From NCBI GenBank assembly GCA_045863555.1, contig BTUU01000023.1:1-64000 (forward strand): 64,000 nucleotides of DNA, written 5' to 3'. Under the pieces are notes generated by a model. It had not been told where the DNA came from. It worked only from the letters and a program-made list of their open reading frames with translations, and ran no database searches. The translations under genes and the position numbers were made by a program. Source of the DNA: JACRLV01 sp045863555 (GTDB taxonomy: Bacteria > Planctomycetota > Phycisphaerae > UBA1845 > Fen-1342). Of the stretch, positions 17,464 through 24,965 are shown one piece after another. The first letter of the stretch is position 1. Every line of letters begins with the position of its first letter.

Positions 17464-18435
17464 ATGATGCCACTGGCCAATCTCTACAGCACCATTACGG
17501 CCGACCTCCACGAAGCGAGCCGGATCTTTCGCGATGAGCTGGTCAGCGACCAGGGCTTCATCGCCGATATCTGCCGCCACGTCGACCAGTTTCACGGCAA
17601 GCAGCTTCGCCCGGCCCTGCTCCTCCTCTCCGCCCAGGCCTGCGGCGGCGTCACCCGCGAGCACCATACGCTCGCCGCCGTCGTCGAAATGGTCCACATC
17701 GCCACGCTCGTCCACGACGACGTCCTCGACGAGGCTGACATCCGCCGCCGCGCCGCCACGGTCAACCGCCTCTGGGGCATCGAGCGGGCCGTGCTGATGG
17801 GCGATTTCCTCTTCAGCCACGCCTACCACCTGTGCAGCGGCCTGGCCTCGCAGTTCGCAGCCCGGCTCATCGGGTCGACGGCCGTGACGCTCTGCGAAGG
17901 CGAGATGATGCAGAACTACCACCGCGAGAATTTCGATCTCACCGAGAGCGAGTACTTCGACATCATCAACCGCAAGACGGCCTCGCTGATCGGCGTCTGC
18001 GGCCTGCTCGGGGCGAAGTACGCCGGGGCGGACGATGCGACGGTGCGGCGGATGAAGGCGTTCGGCGAATCACTCGGCATCGCCTTCCAGATCGTCGACG
18101 ACATCCTCGATCTCAGCGGCGACGAGGTCGAAACCGGCAAGTCCCTCGGCCGCGACGTCCACAAGGGCAAGCTGACGCTGCCGCTCATCCACTATCTCGC
18201 GAATTCCGCCCCGGCCGCCCGGGCGCACGTCCTGACGATCCTCCGCGGCGAAGATCCGCAGCGCTATCGCCAGATCGGGCGGATCCTGGCGGATTCCGAA
18301 AGCCTCGACTACGCGAACCAGGCGGCGAACAACTTCGTCGCCGCGGCCCGCGAGGCGATCGTCGATCTGCCGCTGTCTGAAGCGAAGGCGGCCCTGGAGA
18401 CGATGGCGGATTTCGTCCTGGCGCGGCGGCAGTAG
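17464..18435 (+). CDS. Polyprenyl (isoprenyl) diphosphate synthase
   Basis: This 323-residue trans-prenyltransferase extends farnesyl- or geranylgeranyl-type diphosphates with isopentenyl diphosphate, giving the side chain of quinones or related lipids. The first Asp-rich motif is DDVLD at residues 85-89 (context LVHDDVLDEADIRR). The second is DDILD at residues 212-216 (context QIVDDILDLSGD). Length fits the IspB/HepT group; chain length of the product cannot be read from the sequence. The enzyme is cytoplasmic and membrane-associated. The gene is convergent with the phosphoesterase gene downstream. Confidence 0.93.
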   Translation: MMPLANLYSTITADLHEASRIFRDELVSDQGFIADICRHVDQFHGKQLRPALLLLSAQACGGVTREHHTLAAVVEMVHIATLVHDDVLDEADIRRRAATVNRLWGIERAVLMGDFLFSHAYHLCSGLASQFAARLIGSTAVTLCEGEMMQNYHRENFDLTESEYFDIINRKTASLIGVCGLLGAKYAGADDATVRRMKAFGESLGIAFQIVDDILDLSGDEVETGKSLGRDVHKGKLTLPLIHYLANSAPAARAHVLTILRGEDPQRYRQIGRILADSESLDYANQAANNFVAAAREAIVDLPLSEAKAALETMADFVLARRQ

Positions 18436-18486
18436 GCGCCCAAGTCCCGTCACCTGCGCGGCGTGCGCCGCGGCCTCGACTGCGTT

Positions 18487-19482
18487 CTACGCCTTCCCCG
18501 TCTCCGCCTTCCACCCGTACGTCACATACTCGCTCTCAAACGTCCCGTCACTGAACAGGTCGACCAGCCCGTACCCCTCCGAAAACTCCTGGTTCGGCCC
18601 CTTCCACCAGCCGCCGCACACCGCCCCGTTGCACAGGTACGTCACGCCCAGGTAGTCGACGCGGTCGACCAGGTGGATGTGGCCGCTGAGGCAGAGCTTC
18701 ACGTTCGGGTGCTTGCGGAACAGGTCCTTGATCCGCCGCGCGTCGATGTGCATCCACGCCCCCGGCACCTCCCAGTCGCCGCTCTTCTCGCAGTCGCCGT
18801 CGAAGAACGTGCACGCGGCCAGGATCGGGATATGCGAAAGCACGAGCACGGGCGTCTTCGCGCCGGTCTTCGCCAGGTCGCCCGCAAGCCACTCGAACTG
18901 CTCATCGTCGAGCCTGGCCGTGTAGCCGTCGCCCTTCGGAAACGTGCTGTCGAGGACAATGAAATGCCAGCCGGCCCGGTCAAAACTGCGATACGGCCGT
19001 GCCAGGCCGAGCTGCTCCATCACCCACTTTTTCCCCCAGCGGGCCTCGGAGCCGTCCGTTGCACTGTCCTGCTTGTCCCAGCCCCACACGTCGTGGTTGC
19101 CGATGCAATGCTCGACCGGCAGCCGGCACTCCTCCTGGAACACCTTCGCAAACACGTCCCACTGCGTCCGCGTTCGGGCTTCGTTCGCGCCCATCGAGTC
19201 CATGATCAGATCGCCGCCGGTGAGAATGACGTCCGGCCGGTCCGCCTGCGCCTGCACGTGCCGCAGGCACGCCGCCAGACCCTCCGCTGCCCGCCGCTCC
19301 GGCTGGACATGAATGTCCGTCAGGTGCGCCAGCCGCAGCACGCGCTTTCGATCGCCGGCCGAAGCGGCTCCGGCCGCGGCGCTCGCGCGGCCGACGGGCG
19401 ATCCGAGCATGGCCAGGGCCGCGGCCGCTCCGCCCGCGGCGAGGAGTTCACGGCGGTTGAGTTCATTCGCATTCGTGCTCAT
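18487..19482 (-). CDS. Tat-exported calcineurin-like phosphoesterase
   Basis: This 331-residue metallophosphoesterase has all the metal-site motifs in order: LTDIHV, LTGGDLIMD, GNHDVWG, LSHIP and SGHIHLVD. The N-terminus is a twin-arginine signal (NRRELLAAGGAAAALAML), so it is folded with its metals before export. The frame is open upstream to 20061, but the ATG at 19482 is preceded by GGAGAAAGG and opens the Tat signal. Substrate is unknown; family members cleave phosphomono- and diesters. A second copy of its last 52 codons lies at 30972-31130. The C-terminal tail carries conserved CNGAVCGGWW. Confidence 0.92.
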   Translation of the reverse strand: MSTNANELNRRELLAAGGAAAALAMLGSPVGRASAAAGAASAGDRKRVLRLAHLTDIHVQPERRAAEGLAACLRHVQAQADRPDVILTGGDLIMDSMGANEARTRTQWDVFAKVFQEECRLPVEHCIGNHDVWGWDKQDSATDGSEARWGKKWVMEQLGLARPYRSFDRAGWHFIVLDSTFPKGDGYTARLDDEQFEWLAGDLAKTGAKTPVLVLSHIPILAACTFFDGDCEKSGDWEVPGAWMHIDARRIKDLFRKHPNVKLCLSGHIHLVDRVDYLGVTYLCNGAVCGGWWKGPNQEFSEGYGLVDLFSDGTFESEYVTYGWKAETGKA

Positions 19483-19586
19483 GGCGTTGCCTTTCTCCGC
19501 GGGCCCGCGCCGGTTCCGGGAACAGCGCAAGGCCGCCTGAGTTGCGAAGGGTACGCCGGGCAGTTCAAGGGAATCTTCAGGCCGCG

Positions 19587-20507
19587 TCAAGAATTGACCC
19601 GCGCGAGGATTGCCCGGCACGCCGCGATGTGCCCGGGCGACGTCCCGCAGCAGCCGCCGATGATCGACGCCCCGGCCTCGCGCCACGCCGCCGCGTGCTC
19701 CGCATACTGTTCCGGCGTCGCGGATTCGCCGAACGACCAACCCGGCAGCGGCGACGCGTTGCCGATGTGTGCATAGACGGCGATCGGCCGCGTTGTGAGC
19801 TGCCGGAGCCGGGGCAGGTGCGCGGTGATGCCCCGCGGCGGGATGCAGTTGAGGCCGATCGCCAGCGGCTCCAGCGGCTCCACCGCCGCGACGGCCGCCG
19901 CCAGCGATTCGCCGCCGAGCAGGTCGCCCGCCTCGTTCAACACGAACGAGACCACGAACGGCAGCCACCGCTCGCGGGCCGCCCGCCCCGCGGCCGCCGC
20001 CTCGCGGACGGTGTTCATCGTCTCGATCCACGCCAGGTCCGGCTGCGCGGCCGCAACCCACGCCATCATCTGCATGTGCTCGCGCCGCAGCGTCGCCTCG
20101 TCGGGCACGAGGTCGGGCCGGTAGCAGTCCGCCGACGGCGCGATGCTCGCGGCGATGAGCGGCGGCTCGCGATCCTGCCCCGCAAGCTCAAACGCGGCCG
20201 CCCGCCGCGCCAGCCGCACGGCCTGTGCATTGAGCGCGAGCCCATCCCGCTCATACCCCGCCGCCGTGAGCGCGGCCGGGTTCGTCCGAAAGGTGTTCGC
20301 GACAAGGATATCCGCACCGGCGGCCGTGTAATTGCGGTGGATCTTCTCGACAACGGTCGGCGCCTCGATCAACCCGGCCGTCGACCAGAGCGGCGCCGGC
20401 AGCGCCACGCCGCGCCGAACCAATTCGGTGCCCATCGCACCGTCCAGCAACTTCGGCGCGGCCGCCTGGAACCTGCGTCGGAGCGTCGCAGCCTCGATCA
20501 CGGACAC
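19587..20507 (-). CDS. Homocysteine S-methyltransferase family protein
   Basis: This 306-residue TIM-barrel methyltransferase is of the MmuM/betaine-homocysteine type. It starts with LLDGAMGTELVRRG, contains the barrel motif ILVANTFRTNP, and has the zinc-binding cysteines in GLNC and GGCCGTSPGHI. The enzyme transfers a methyl group from S-methylmethionine or a betaine-like donor to homocysteine, giving methionine. The GTG at 20507 overlaps the stop of the upstream secreted deiminase gene by 10 bases, so the two are transcribed together despite unrelated cellular locations. Confidence 0.9.
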   Translation of the reverse strand: MSVIEAATLRRRFQAAAPKLLDGAMGTELVRRGVALPAPLWSTAGLIEAPTVVEKIHRNYTAAGADILVANTFRTNPAALTAAGYERDGLALNAQAVRLARRAAAFELAGQDREPPLIAASIAPSADCYRPDLVPDEATLRREHMQMMAWVAAAQPDLAWIETMNTVREAAAAGRAARERWLPFVVSFVLNEAGDLLGGESLAAAVAAVEPLEPLAIGLNCIPPRGITAHLPRLRQLTTRPIAVYAHIGNASPLPGWSFGESATPEQYAEHAAAWREAGASIIGGCCGTSPGHIAACRAILARVNS

Positions 20508-22180
20508 GCCGTCCCAAACACCCCCAGCAGCACCGCCAGATCGCTGATGTCGACGTCTTCATCGCCGTCCAGATCGCCGCCCTCGGCCGTCGCACCGCTC
20601 GCCGTACCGAAATTCGACAGCAGGATCGCCAGATCGGCGATGCCCACCGAAGCGTCCCCGTCGAGGTCCGCCGGGCAGTCCGGCCGCGTACCGTTGATCG
20701 TGAAATCGGCCGGACTTTCGTCGAAGCCAGTGTTTCCGCTCGCATCGCGTGCCACGACCCGAATCCGCGCCTCCGTCGTGTAGACATCCGGCACGGTCCA
20801 CCCAAACTCGCCGTCGTCCGCCGTCGCGGCCGCAATCGTCGTCGGCCACGTCGCCCCGCCGTCCGTCGACAGCAGCAGGTCGACGTTCGACACCGCGACG
20901 TCATCATCGCTGATCCAGCGGATCGTCGCCGCATCGCCGGGGTTCAGCGTCTCGCCCCCGCGCAGCGTGCACAGGTGCGCCGTCGGGTTCACGCCTCCGA
21001 GGTGCGCGGGCACGTGCATGACGATGCAGTGCATCACGCCCGCCAGCGAGACGATATTCTGGCAGTTGATCCCGACCACCGTCTTGCCCGGCATCGCCGC
21101 CTGCCACGTCGTGATCGCCGTCGCGTTCGACGGGCTCACCGTGCCGTTCGTGTACTGCGGGACCAGAACCAGGTTGTTGCAGATCACCACGTTCGTATAC
21201 GTGTAATGCACCCCGCTCACCGAATACGCCGGAATCCGGTGCACCGTGAACCCGCGCGACGCCATGTACACCGCCGCGTTGTCGCAGATCACGTCCTGCG
21301 TCGATCCGCTCGCGGCCGGCCAGTCGCTGATGATGACGGTCGTATCGCCCGCGACCTGCATCCACATGTCGATATGCTGTGTCGAGTCGATCGTCGTCGG
21401 GAACGGATCGTAGAAATGCGTGTCGCACGCCTGGTAGTCCATCCACAGGTCGTGGATCTGCTGCTCCGTGTAGTTGTACTGGTCGGTGCCGCCGTTGTTC
21501 TCGTTGTTCACGAGCCGCGTGCAGAACGCGCCGCCATTCGCATCGAGGTGATAGTTGCCCCCGCCGTGCACGAGCGGAAGCTGGTAGATCGCGTGATGCT
21601 TGAACGTCGAGAACGCGATCGGAAACGTGTTGTCGTTCGGCCGCGGCCGGTTGTAGACGTGGTCGACGATCGCCCGGCACTCGCCCTCGTAGATGTAGCG
21701 CGGGCCGTAGTCGCGGATCCACACCGAATCCATCGTGCGGATGATGAAGCTCACGCGGCTCATGTCCGTGCCCGTCGACGTGAGCGACGTGATGGCCGCG
21801 TTCCGCACGGTCGCCGAATCGCAGGCGACGTACAGGTTCGCGTTGCCGCTCGCCGGGTCGGTGATGTGCCGGGCCATCTGCGCGAGGATCGACGTCAGCC
21901 CGCTGCCGCCCTCCCAACTGATGCACAGGCCGTCCATTGGCTCATACTCGGCCACCGCCCGGAACGGCTCCGTCGGCGTCGGCCCGCCGCCGCGCGGCCC
22001 CGGCGGGGGGTTCCGCTCCCAGTACAGCCGCTCGACCTCGGTCATGAACCGGGGAATCCGCGCTCCGTCGGGGAAAACCAGGCCCTGCTCGGTCAGGATC
22101 GGCGAATCATGCGTCGGCTGACCGCTCGCCGGCAGCGAAAACGCGACGACGAGCGATAAAAACAGGCAGATTCGCAGCAT
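20498..22180 (-). CDS. Secreted agmatine deiminase/PAD-like protein with dockerin-like tail
   Basis: This 560-residue exported member of the peptidyl-arginine/agmatine deiminase fold (guanidino-group-modifying enzymes) begins with a signal peptide (MLRICLFLSLVVAFSLPASG). The start at 22180 follows AAGGGAGG; the frame is open further upstream. Catalytic-type motifs are present: WIRDYGPRY, GGGNYHLD and a C-terminal Cys in GVMHCIVMHVP. An Ig-like domain follows (GATWPTTIAA). The last 70 residues are two EF-hand-like dockerin repeats (DLDGDASVGIADLAILL and DLDGDEDVDISDLAVLL). The normal agmatine enzymes are cytosolic, so an exported, dockerin-tagged form probably acts on peptides or extracellular amines. 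Confidence 0.88.
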   Translation of the reverse strand: MLRICLFLSLVVAFSLPASGQPTHDSPILTEQGLVFPDGARIPRFMTEVERLYWERNPPPGPRGGGPTPTEPFRAVAEYEPMDGLCISWEGGSGLTSILAQMARHITDPASGNANLYVACDSATVRNAAITSLTSTGTDMSRVSFIIRTMDSVWIRDYGPRYIYEGECRAIVDHVYNRPRPNDNTFPIAFSTFKHHAIYQLPLVHGGGNYHLDANGGAFCTRLVNNENNGGTDQYNYTEQQIHDLWMDYQACDTHFYDPFPTTIDSTQHIDMWMQVAGDTTVIISDWPAASGSTQDVICDNAAVYMASRGFTVHRIPAYSVSGVHYTYTNVVICNNLVLVPQYTNGTVSPSNATAITTWQAAMPGKTVVGINCQNIVSLAGVMHCIVMHVPAHLGGVNPTAHLCTLRGGETLNPGDAATIRWISDDDVAVSNVDLLLSTDGGATWPTTIAAATADDGEFGWTVPDVYTTEARIRVVARDASGNTGFDESPADFTINGTRPDCPADLDGDASVGIADLAILLSNFGTASGATAEGGDLDGDEDVDISDLAVLLGVFGTACP

Positions 22181-22268
22181 GGACGGCCTCCCTTGGGTAC
22201 GAACTCGGCGACGTACATAGAAGCTTAGCCCGGCTGAGGCGGGGGCCACAAGGCGAAATTTCGGGCGG

Positions 22269-22345
22269 GTGAAAGGTGAAAAGTGAAAAGTGAAAGGCAG
22301 GTCGATGCGGTGCTCCCGTTTCACCTTTCACCTGTCACTTCTCAC
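22269..22345. repeat. Inverted heptamer array 1 (GTGAAAN x4, spacer, complement x4)
   Basis: Four tandem heptamers GTGAAAG, GTGAAAA, GTGAAAA, GTGAAAG (22269-22296) are followed by a 22-base spacer and four complementary units ending in TTTCAC, TTTCAC, TGTCAC, TCTCAC (22319-22345). The two arms can pair imperfectly into a long hairpin. It lies in the divergent gap between the deiminase and LOG genes. Similar arrays occur at 23171-23248 and 38546-38651. Confidence 0.9.
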
Positions 22346-22407
22346 CCTGACCCGGCGTTTGTCGCCCGCCCACCCGGACGCCACAATCCGGACTTTGGAG
22401 GCCACCC

Positions 22408-23163
22408 ATGGGCATGGCTCGCGAATTCACCGACGAAGTCGCCGCACGCGAAACCTGGCGGATGTTCCGCATCATCGCCGAGTTCGTCGAAGCCATCGAG
22501 GCGATGGCCACCGTCGGCCCCGCCGTCACGATCTTCGGCAGCGCCCGCACGCCGCCCGAGCACCCCTACTACCAGGCGGCGACCGAGATCGCAGCCCGGC
22601 TGGCGAAATCCGGCTACGCCGTCATCACCGGCGGCGGCCCCGGGATCATGGAGGCGGCCAACAAAGGCGCCCGGCAGGCCGGCGGCCGCAGCGTCGGCCT
22701 GAATATCGCGCTGCCGAAGGAGCAGGTCCCAAATTCCTTCCAGAATCTCACGCTCGACTTCCACTACTTCTTTGTTCGCAAGGTGATGTTCCTCAAGTAC
22801 TCCTCGGCGCTGGTCTGCCTGCCCGGCGGTTTCGGCACGCTCGATGAATTCCTCGAATCCGTCACGCTGATCCAGACCGGCAAGGCCCCGCCGATGAAGA
22901 TCGTCCTCTACGGCTCGGCCTACTGGAACCCGCTCCGCGACTGGATCCGCACCGCCCTGCTCGAGGAATACGCGTACATCTCGCCCGAAGACCTCGACCT
23001 CTTCTCGATCACCGACAGCGTCGACGAATGCGTCGCCGCCATCTGCGAATACCTGAAGGAGCGACCCGCGACGCCCGTTCCGTCGCCGCAAGTCGAGCTG
23101 GGCCTGCCGCCGGAGCGCCGCCTGACCGCCGAGGGAACGATCTACGGGAAACGGGGGCGATAG
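22408..23163 (+). CDS. LOG-family (TIGR00730-type) Rossmann-fold protein
   Basis: This 251-residue protein is of the LOG/lysine-decarboxylase-like family. The diagnostic PGGFGTLDE motif is present, together with VITGGGPGIMEAANKGA and IFGSARTP. Characterised relatives are phosphoribohydrolases that cleave nucleoside 5'-monophosphates (cytokinin-activating type) or inosine/pyrimidine 5'-nucleotides. The exact substrate here is unknown. The protein is cytoplasmic. The start has TTGGAGG upstream. It is bracketed on both sides by inverted heptamer arrays. Confidence 0.9.
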   Translation: MGMAREFTDEVAARETWRMFRIIAEFVEAIEAMATVGPAVTIFGSARTPPEHPYYQAATEIAARLAKSGYAVITGGGPGIMEAANKGARQAGGRSVGLNIALPKEQVPNSFQNLTLDFHYFFVRKVMFLKYSSALVCLPGGFGTLDEFLESVTLIQTGKAPPMKIVLYGSAYWNPLRDWIRTALLEEYAYISPEDLDLFSITDSVDECVAAICEYLKERPATPVPSPQVELGLPPERRLTAEGTIYGKRGR

Positions 23164-23170
23164 AGCGACG

Positions 23171-23248
23171 GTGACAGGTGAAACGTGAAAGGTGAAAGGT
23201 GAAGGCGACTGCACCGGCCCCTTTCACTCTTCACCGTTCACTTCTCAC
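23171..23248. repeat. Inverted heptamer array 2 (GTGAAAN x5, spacer, complement x4)
   Basis: Five tandem units GTGACAG, GTGAAAC, GTGAAAG, GTGAAAG, GTGAAGG (23171-23205) are followed by a 15-base spacer and CTTTCAC, TCTTCAC, CGTTCAC, TTCTCAC (23221-23248). It starts 8 bases after the LOG gene stop and ends 37 bases before queD. It has the same architecture as array 1, but the copies are not identical, so each array drifts around a GTGAAAG unit. Confidence 0.9.
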
Positions 23249-23284
23249 CCCCTCACGCCCGCCGCCGGCATCTATACTTCTCGT

Positions 23285-24097
23285 ATGCTCCGCCTGACCC
23301 GCGAAGTCCGTTTCTCCGTCGACCGCGACTGGGCGGGGTATATCGAATTCGCCCGGCCGGTGACGAATTCCTGGGGCGGCTGGCCGTCGGCCGTGGGGAT
23401 CGTGCCGTACCTGATCCTCCGTGCGACCGTCTCCGGCGAGCCGGACCCCGTCACCGGCTACCTGTGCAACATCACGCACCTCGACCGACTGCTGCGCGAG
23501 CACGCAATTCCGCATGCGGCCGAGGCGCTCCGCGAGCGCGGCTGGCACCTGTCGGCCGAGGAGCTCCTCGCGGCCGTCTGGGCGAAGGTGGCCGCGTCGC
23601 CGCTGCCGCCGGGGGCGCGGCTGGAGGCGCTGGAGCTGGCCGCGACGCCGCAGCTTTCGTACACAATCGACCGGGAGAACCCCGCGATGGTCCACCTGAC
23701 GCAGCAGTTCGAATTCTCCGCGGCCCACCGGCTGCACTGCCCGAGCCTCAGCGACGCCGAGAACCGGGCCACGTTCGGCAAGTGCAACAACCCCAGCGGC
23801 CACGGGCACAACTACATCCTCGAAGTGACGGTCGCGGGCGAGCCGGACGCCCGCAGCGGGGCCGTCCTGCCGCTGCCGGCGTTTGAGACGCTGGTGAAAG
23901 AGCGGGTCGTCGACCGCCTCGACCACACGCACCTGAACCTTGACACGCCGCAGTTCCGCGAGGTGAACCCCAGCGTCGAAAACATCGCCCGCGTCATCTG
24001 GTCGATGCTCGCCGGCCACGTCGCCCCGGCCCGGCTGGCAAAAGTGCGGGTGTACGAGACGCCGAAGACGTGGGCGGAGTATTGCGGCGATCGTTGA
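23285..24097 (+). CDS. queD: 6-carboxytetrahydropterin synthase with duplicated domain
   Basis: This 270-residue QueD-type enzyme makes 6-carboxytetrahydropterin in 7-deazaguanine/queuosine synthesis. The C-terminal domain (about residues 137-265) is complete: FSAAHRL zinc His, catalytic Cys region FGKCNNPSGHGHNY with the HxH zinc pair, RLDHTHLN, and SVENIARVIW. The N-terminal domain (about residues 1-130) repeats the same pattern (LTREVRFSVDR..., ATVSGEPDPVTG... matching TVAGEPDARSG...) but has lost the zinc histidines. Ordinary QueD is about 120-150 residues. The ATG at 23285 begins only 7 bases after a TATACT box, so the mRNA may be leaderless. Confidence 0.88.
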   Translation: MLRLTREVRFSVDRDWAGYIEFARPVTNSWGGWPSAVGIVPYLILRATVSGEPDPVTGYLCNITHLDRLLREHAIPHAAEALRERGWHLSAEELLAAVWAKVAASPLPPGARLEALELAATPQLSYTIDRENPAMVHLTQQFEFSAAHRLHCPSLSDAENRATFGKCNNPSGHGHNYILEVTVAGEPDARSGAVLPLPAFETLVKERVVDRLDHTHLNLDTPQFREVNPSVENIARVIWSMLAGHVAPARLAKVRVYETPKTWAEYCGDR

Positions 24098-24101
24098 ATT
24101 T

Positions 24102-24183
24102 CGCCCGGAGGGCGCACGATCGTTGCCAGGGACTTCAGCCCCTGGACCCAGCCTCTTTCCATCATTTCCCGCCCGGAGGGCGG
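24102..24183. repeat. Cluster of three short palindromes
   Basis: CGCCC-GGA-GGGCG (24102-24114), CCAGGG-loop-CCCTGG (24126-24145) and CCGCCC-GGA-GGGCGG (24169-24183) lie within 82 bases at the convergent junction of queD and the zinc-ribbon gene. The third encodes the last residues of that gene. The arrangement resembles REP-type interspersed palindromes and may also terminate both transcripts. Confidence 0.7.
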
Positions 24184-24704
24184 ACGAAGCCCGCGACAAG
24201 TGTGCCGCACTCCGGACACTGCCCGCTCAGATTTCCAGTGAGATCGTACCCACACGCCTCACAGGCTCCAGAACCGCTCGTCCCCCTCCGGCGCAACCAG
24301 AGCCAAAACGTCGGGCCTCCGATCGCGAGCAGTGGCATCCAGAATGGGAGATAGATCGTTTCCAATCCGACACTGTTGTACGCAGGCGTCGACCACGTCC
24401 TAAGGCCAGTAAGCCCGAGCGCTCGTAAGTGCTCGCGCCAGGTGTCGCCCCAAATTCCGCGACTGCCGATCCCCCAATCGATCGACACTCCGCGCGGGGT
24501 ATCGTGATAATCAAGCAGGGCGATTCGGTCCGCCTCGTTCCCGGTAATCCAACCAACCTCAAGGTAGCCGGTGCGGATGCGGATCCAGGCACCATGCGAG
24601 CCGAACCGCTGGCGATACCCAACCGAAGCGAAACAACTGAACGTCCAGGCGATAATTACGAGGATGCAGAAAACGAGTCCGCAGATTCGCGCAATACGCC
24701 CCAT
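24162..24704 (-). CDS. Membrane protein with C-terminal CxxCGY zinc ribbon
   Basis: This 180-residue protein is of unknown function. The ATG at 24704 opens an N-terminal membrane helix (LVFCILVIIAWTFSCFASV). A soluble beta-rich middle part follows (GAWIRIRTGYLEVGW), then a second membrane helix (IYLPFWMPLLAIGGPTFWLWL). The C-terminus is a four-Cys zinc ribbon, CEACGYDLTGNLSGQCPECG. The same ribbon occurs at the N-terminus of 38673-39503 and the C-terminus of 55924-56130. Such ribbons are common in planctomycete membrane proteins of unknown role. The gene is flanked by palindromic repeats on both sides. Confidence 0.75.
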   Translation of the reverse strand: MGRIARICGLVFCILVIIAWTFSCFASVGYRQRFGSHGAWIRIRTGYLEVGWITGNEADRIALLDYHDTPRGVSIDWGIGSRGIWGDTWREHLRALGLTGLRTWSTPAYNSVGLETIYLPFWMPLLAIGGPTFWLWLRRRGTSGSGACEACGYDLTGNLSGQCPECGTLVAGFVRPPGGK

Positions 24705-24753
24705 ACGAGCGAATTGTAAATGCAATACACCTCGTTCGATCCGGTGCTGTAGC

Positions 24754-24811
24754 GCCCTTTCAGGGCTTTGGCTGGGTCGTTGCACAACCCCCGCGGGCGT
24801 TGCCCGGGGCT
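24754..24811. repeat. Interspersed palindromic (REP-like) element
   Basis: Two hairpins, GCCCT-TTC-AGGGC (24754-24766) and CGGGC-GTT-GCCCG (24794-24806), are separated by 27 bases. They lie between the zinc-ribbon gene and the sugar ABC transporter. Together with 24102-24183 they bracket the zinc-ribbon gene. Relation to a known REP family is by appearance only. Confidence 0.55.
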
Positions 24812-24965
24812 CCGGCTGGATTGCACCTTTGTTGCGGATGAATATCGCGCGTGTCCTGCCACCGGCGCGAAAGGGAATTGGCAACTTGCGCCATTGGCCC
24901 GTTCCACACCATGCGATCGGCGATTTCTCACGCTCCCCCACCAGTCGCTCTATGATGTCGGTTTC

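Noticed and set aside
22269..23248. The heptamer arrays as a CRISPR
   Set aside because: The units are only 7 bases, directly adjacent without spacers, and the second arm is inverted; no cas gene is near.
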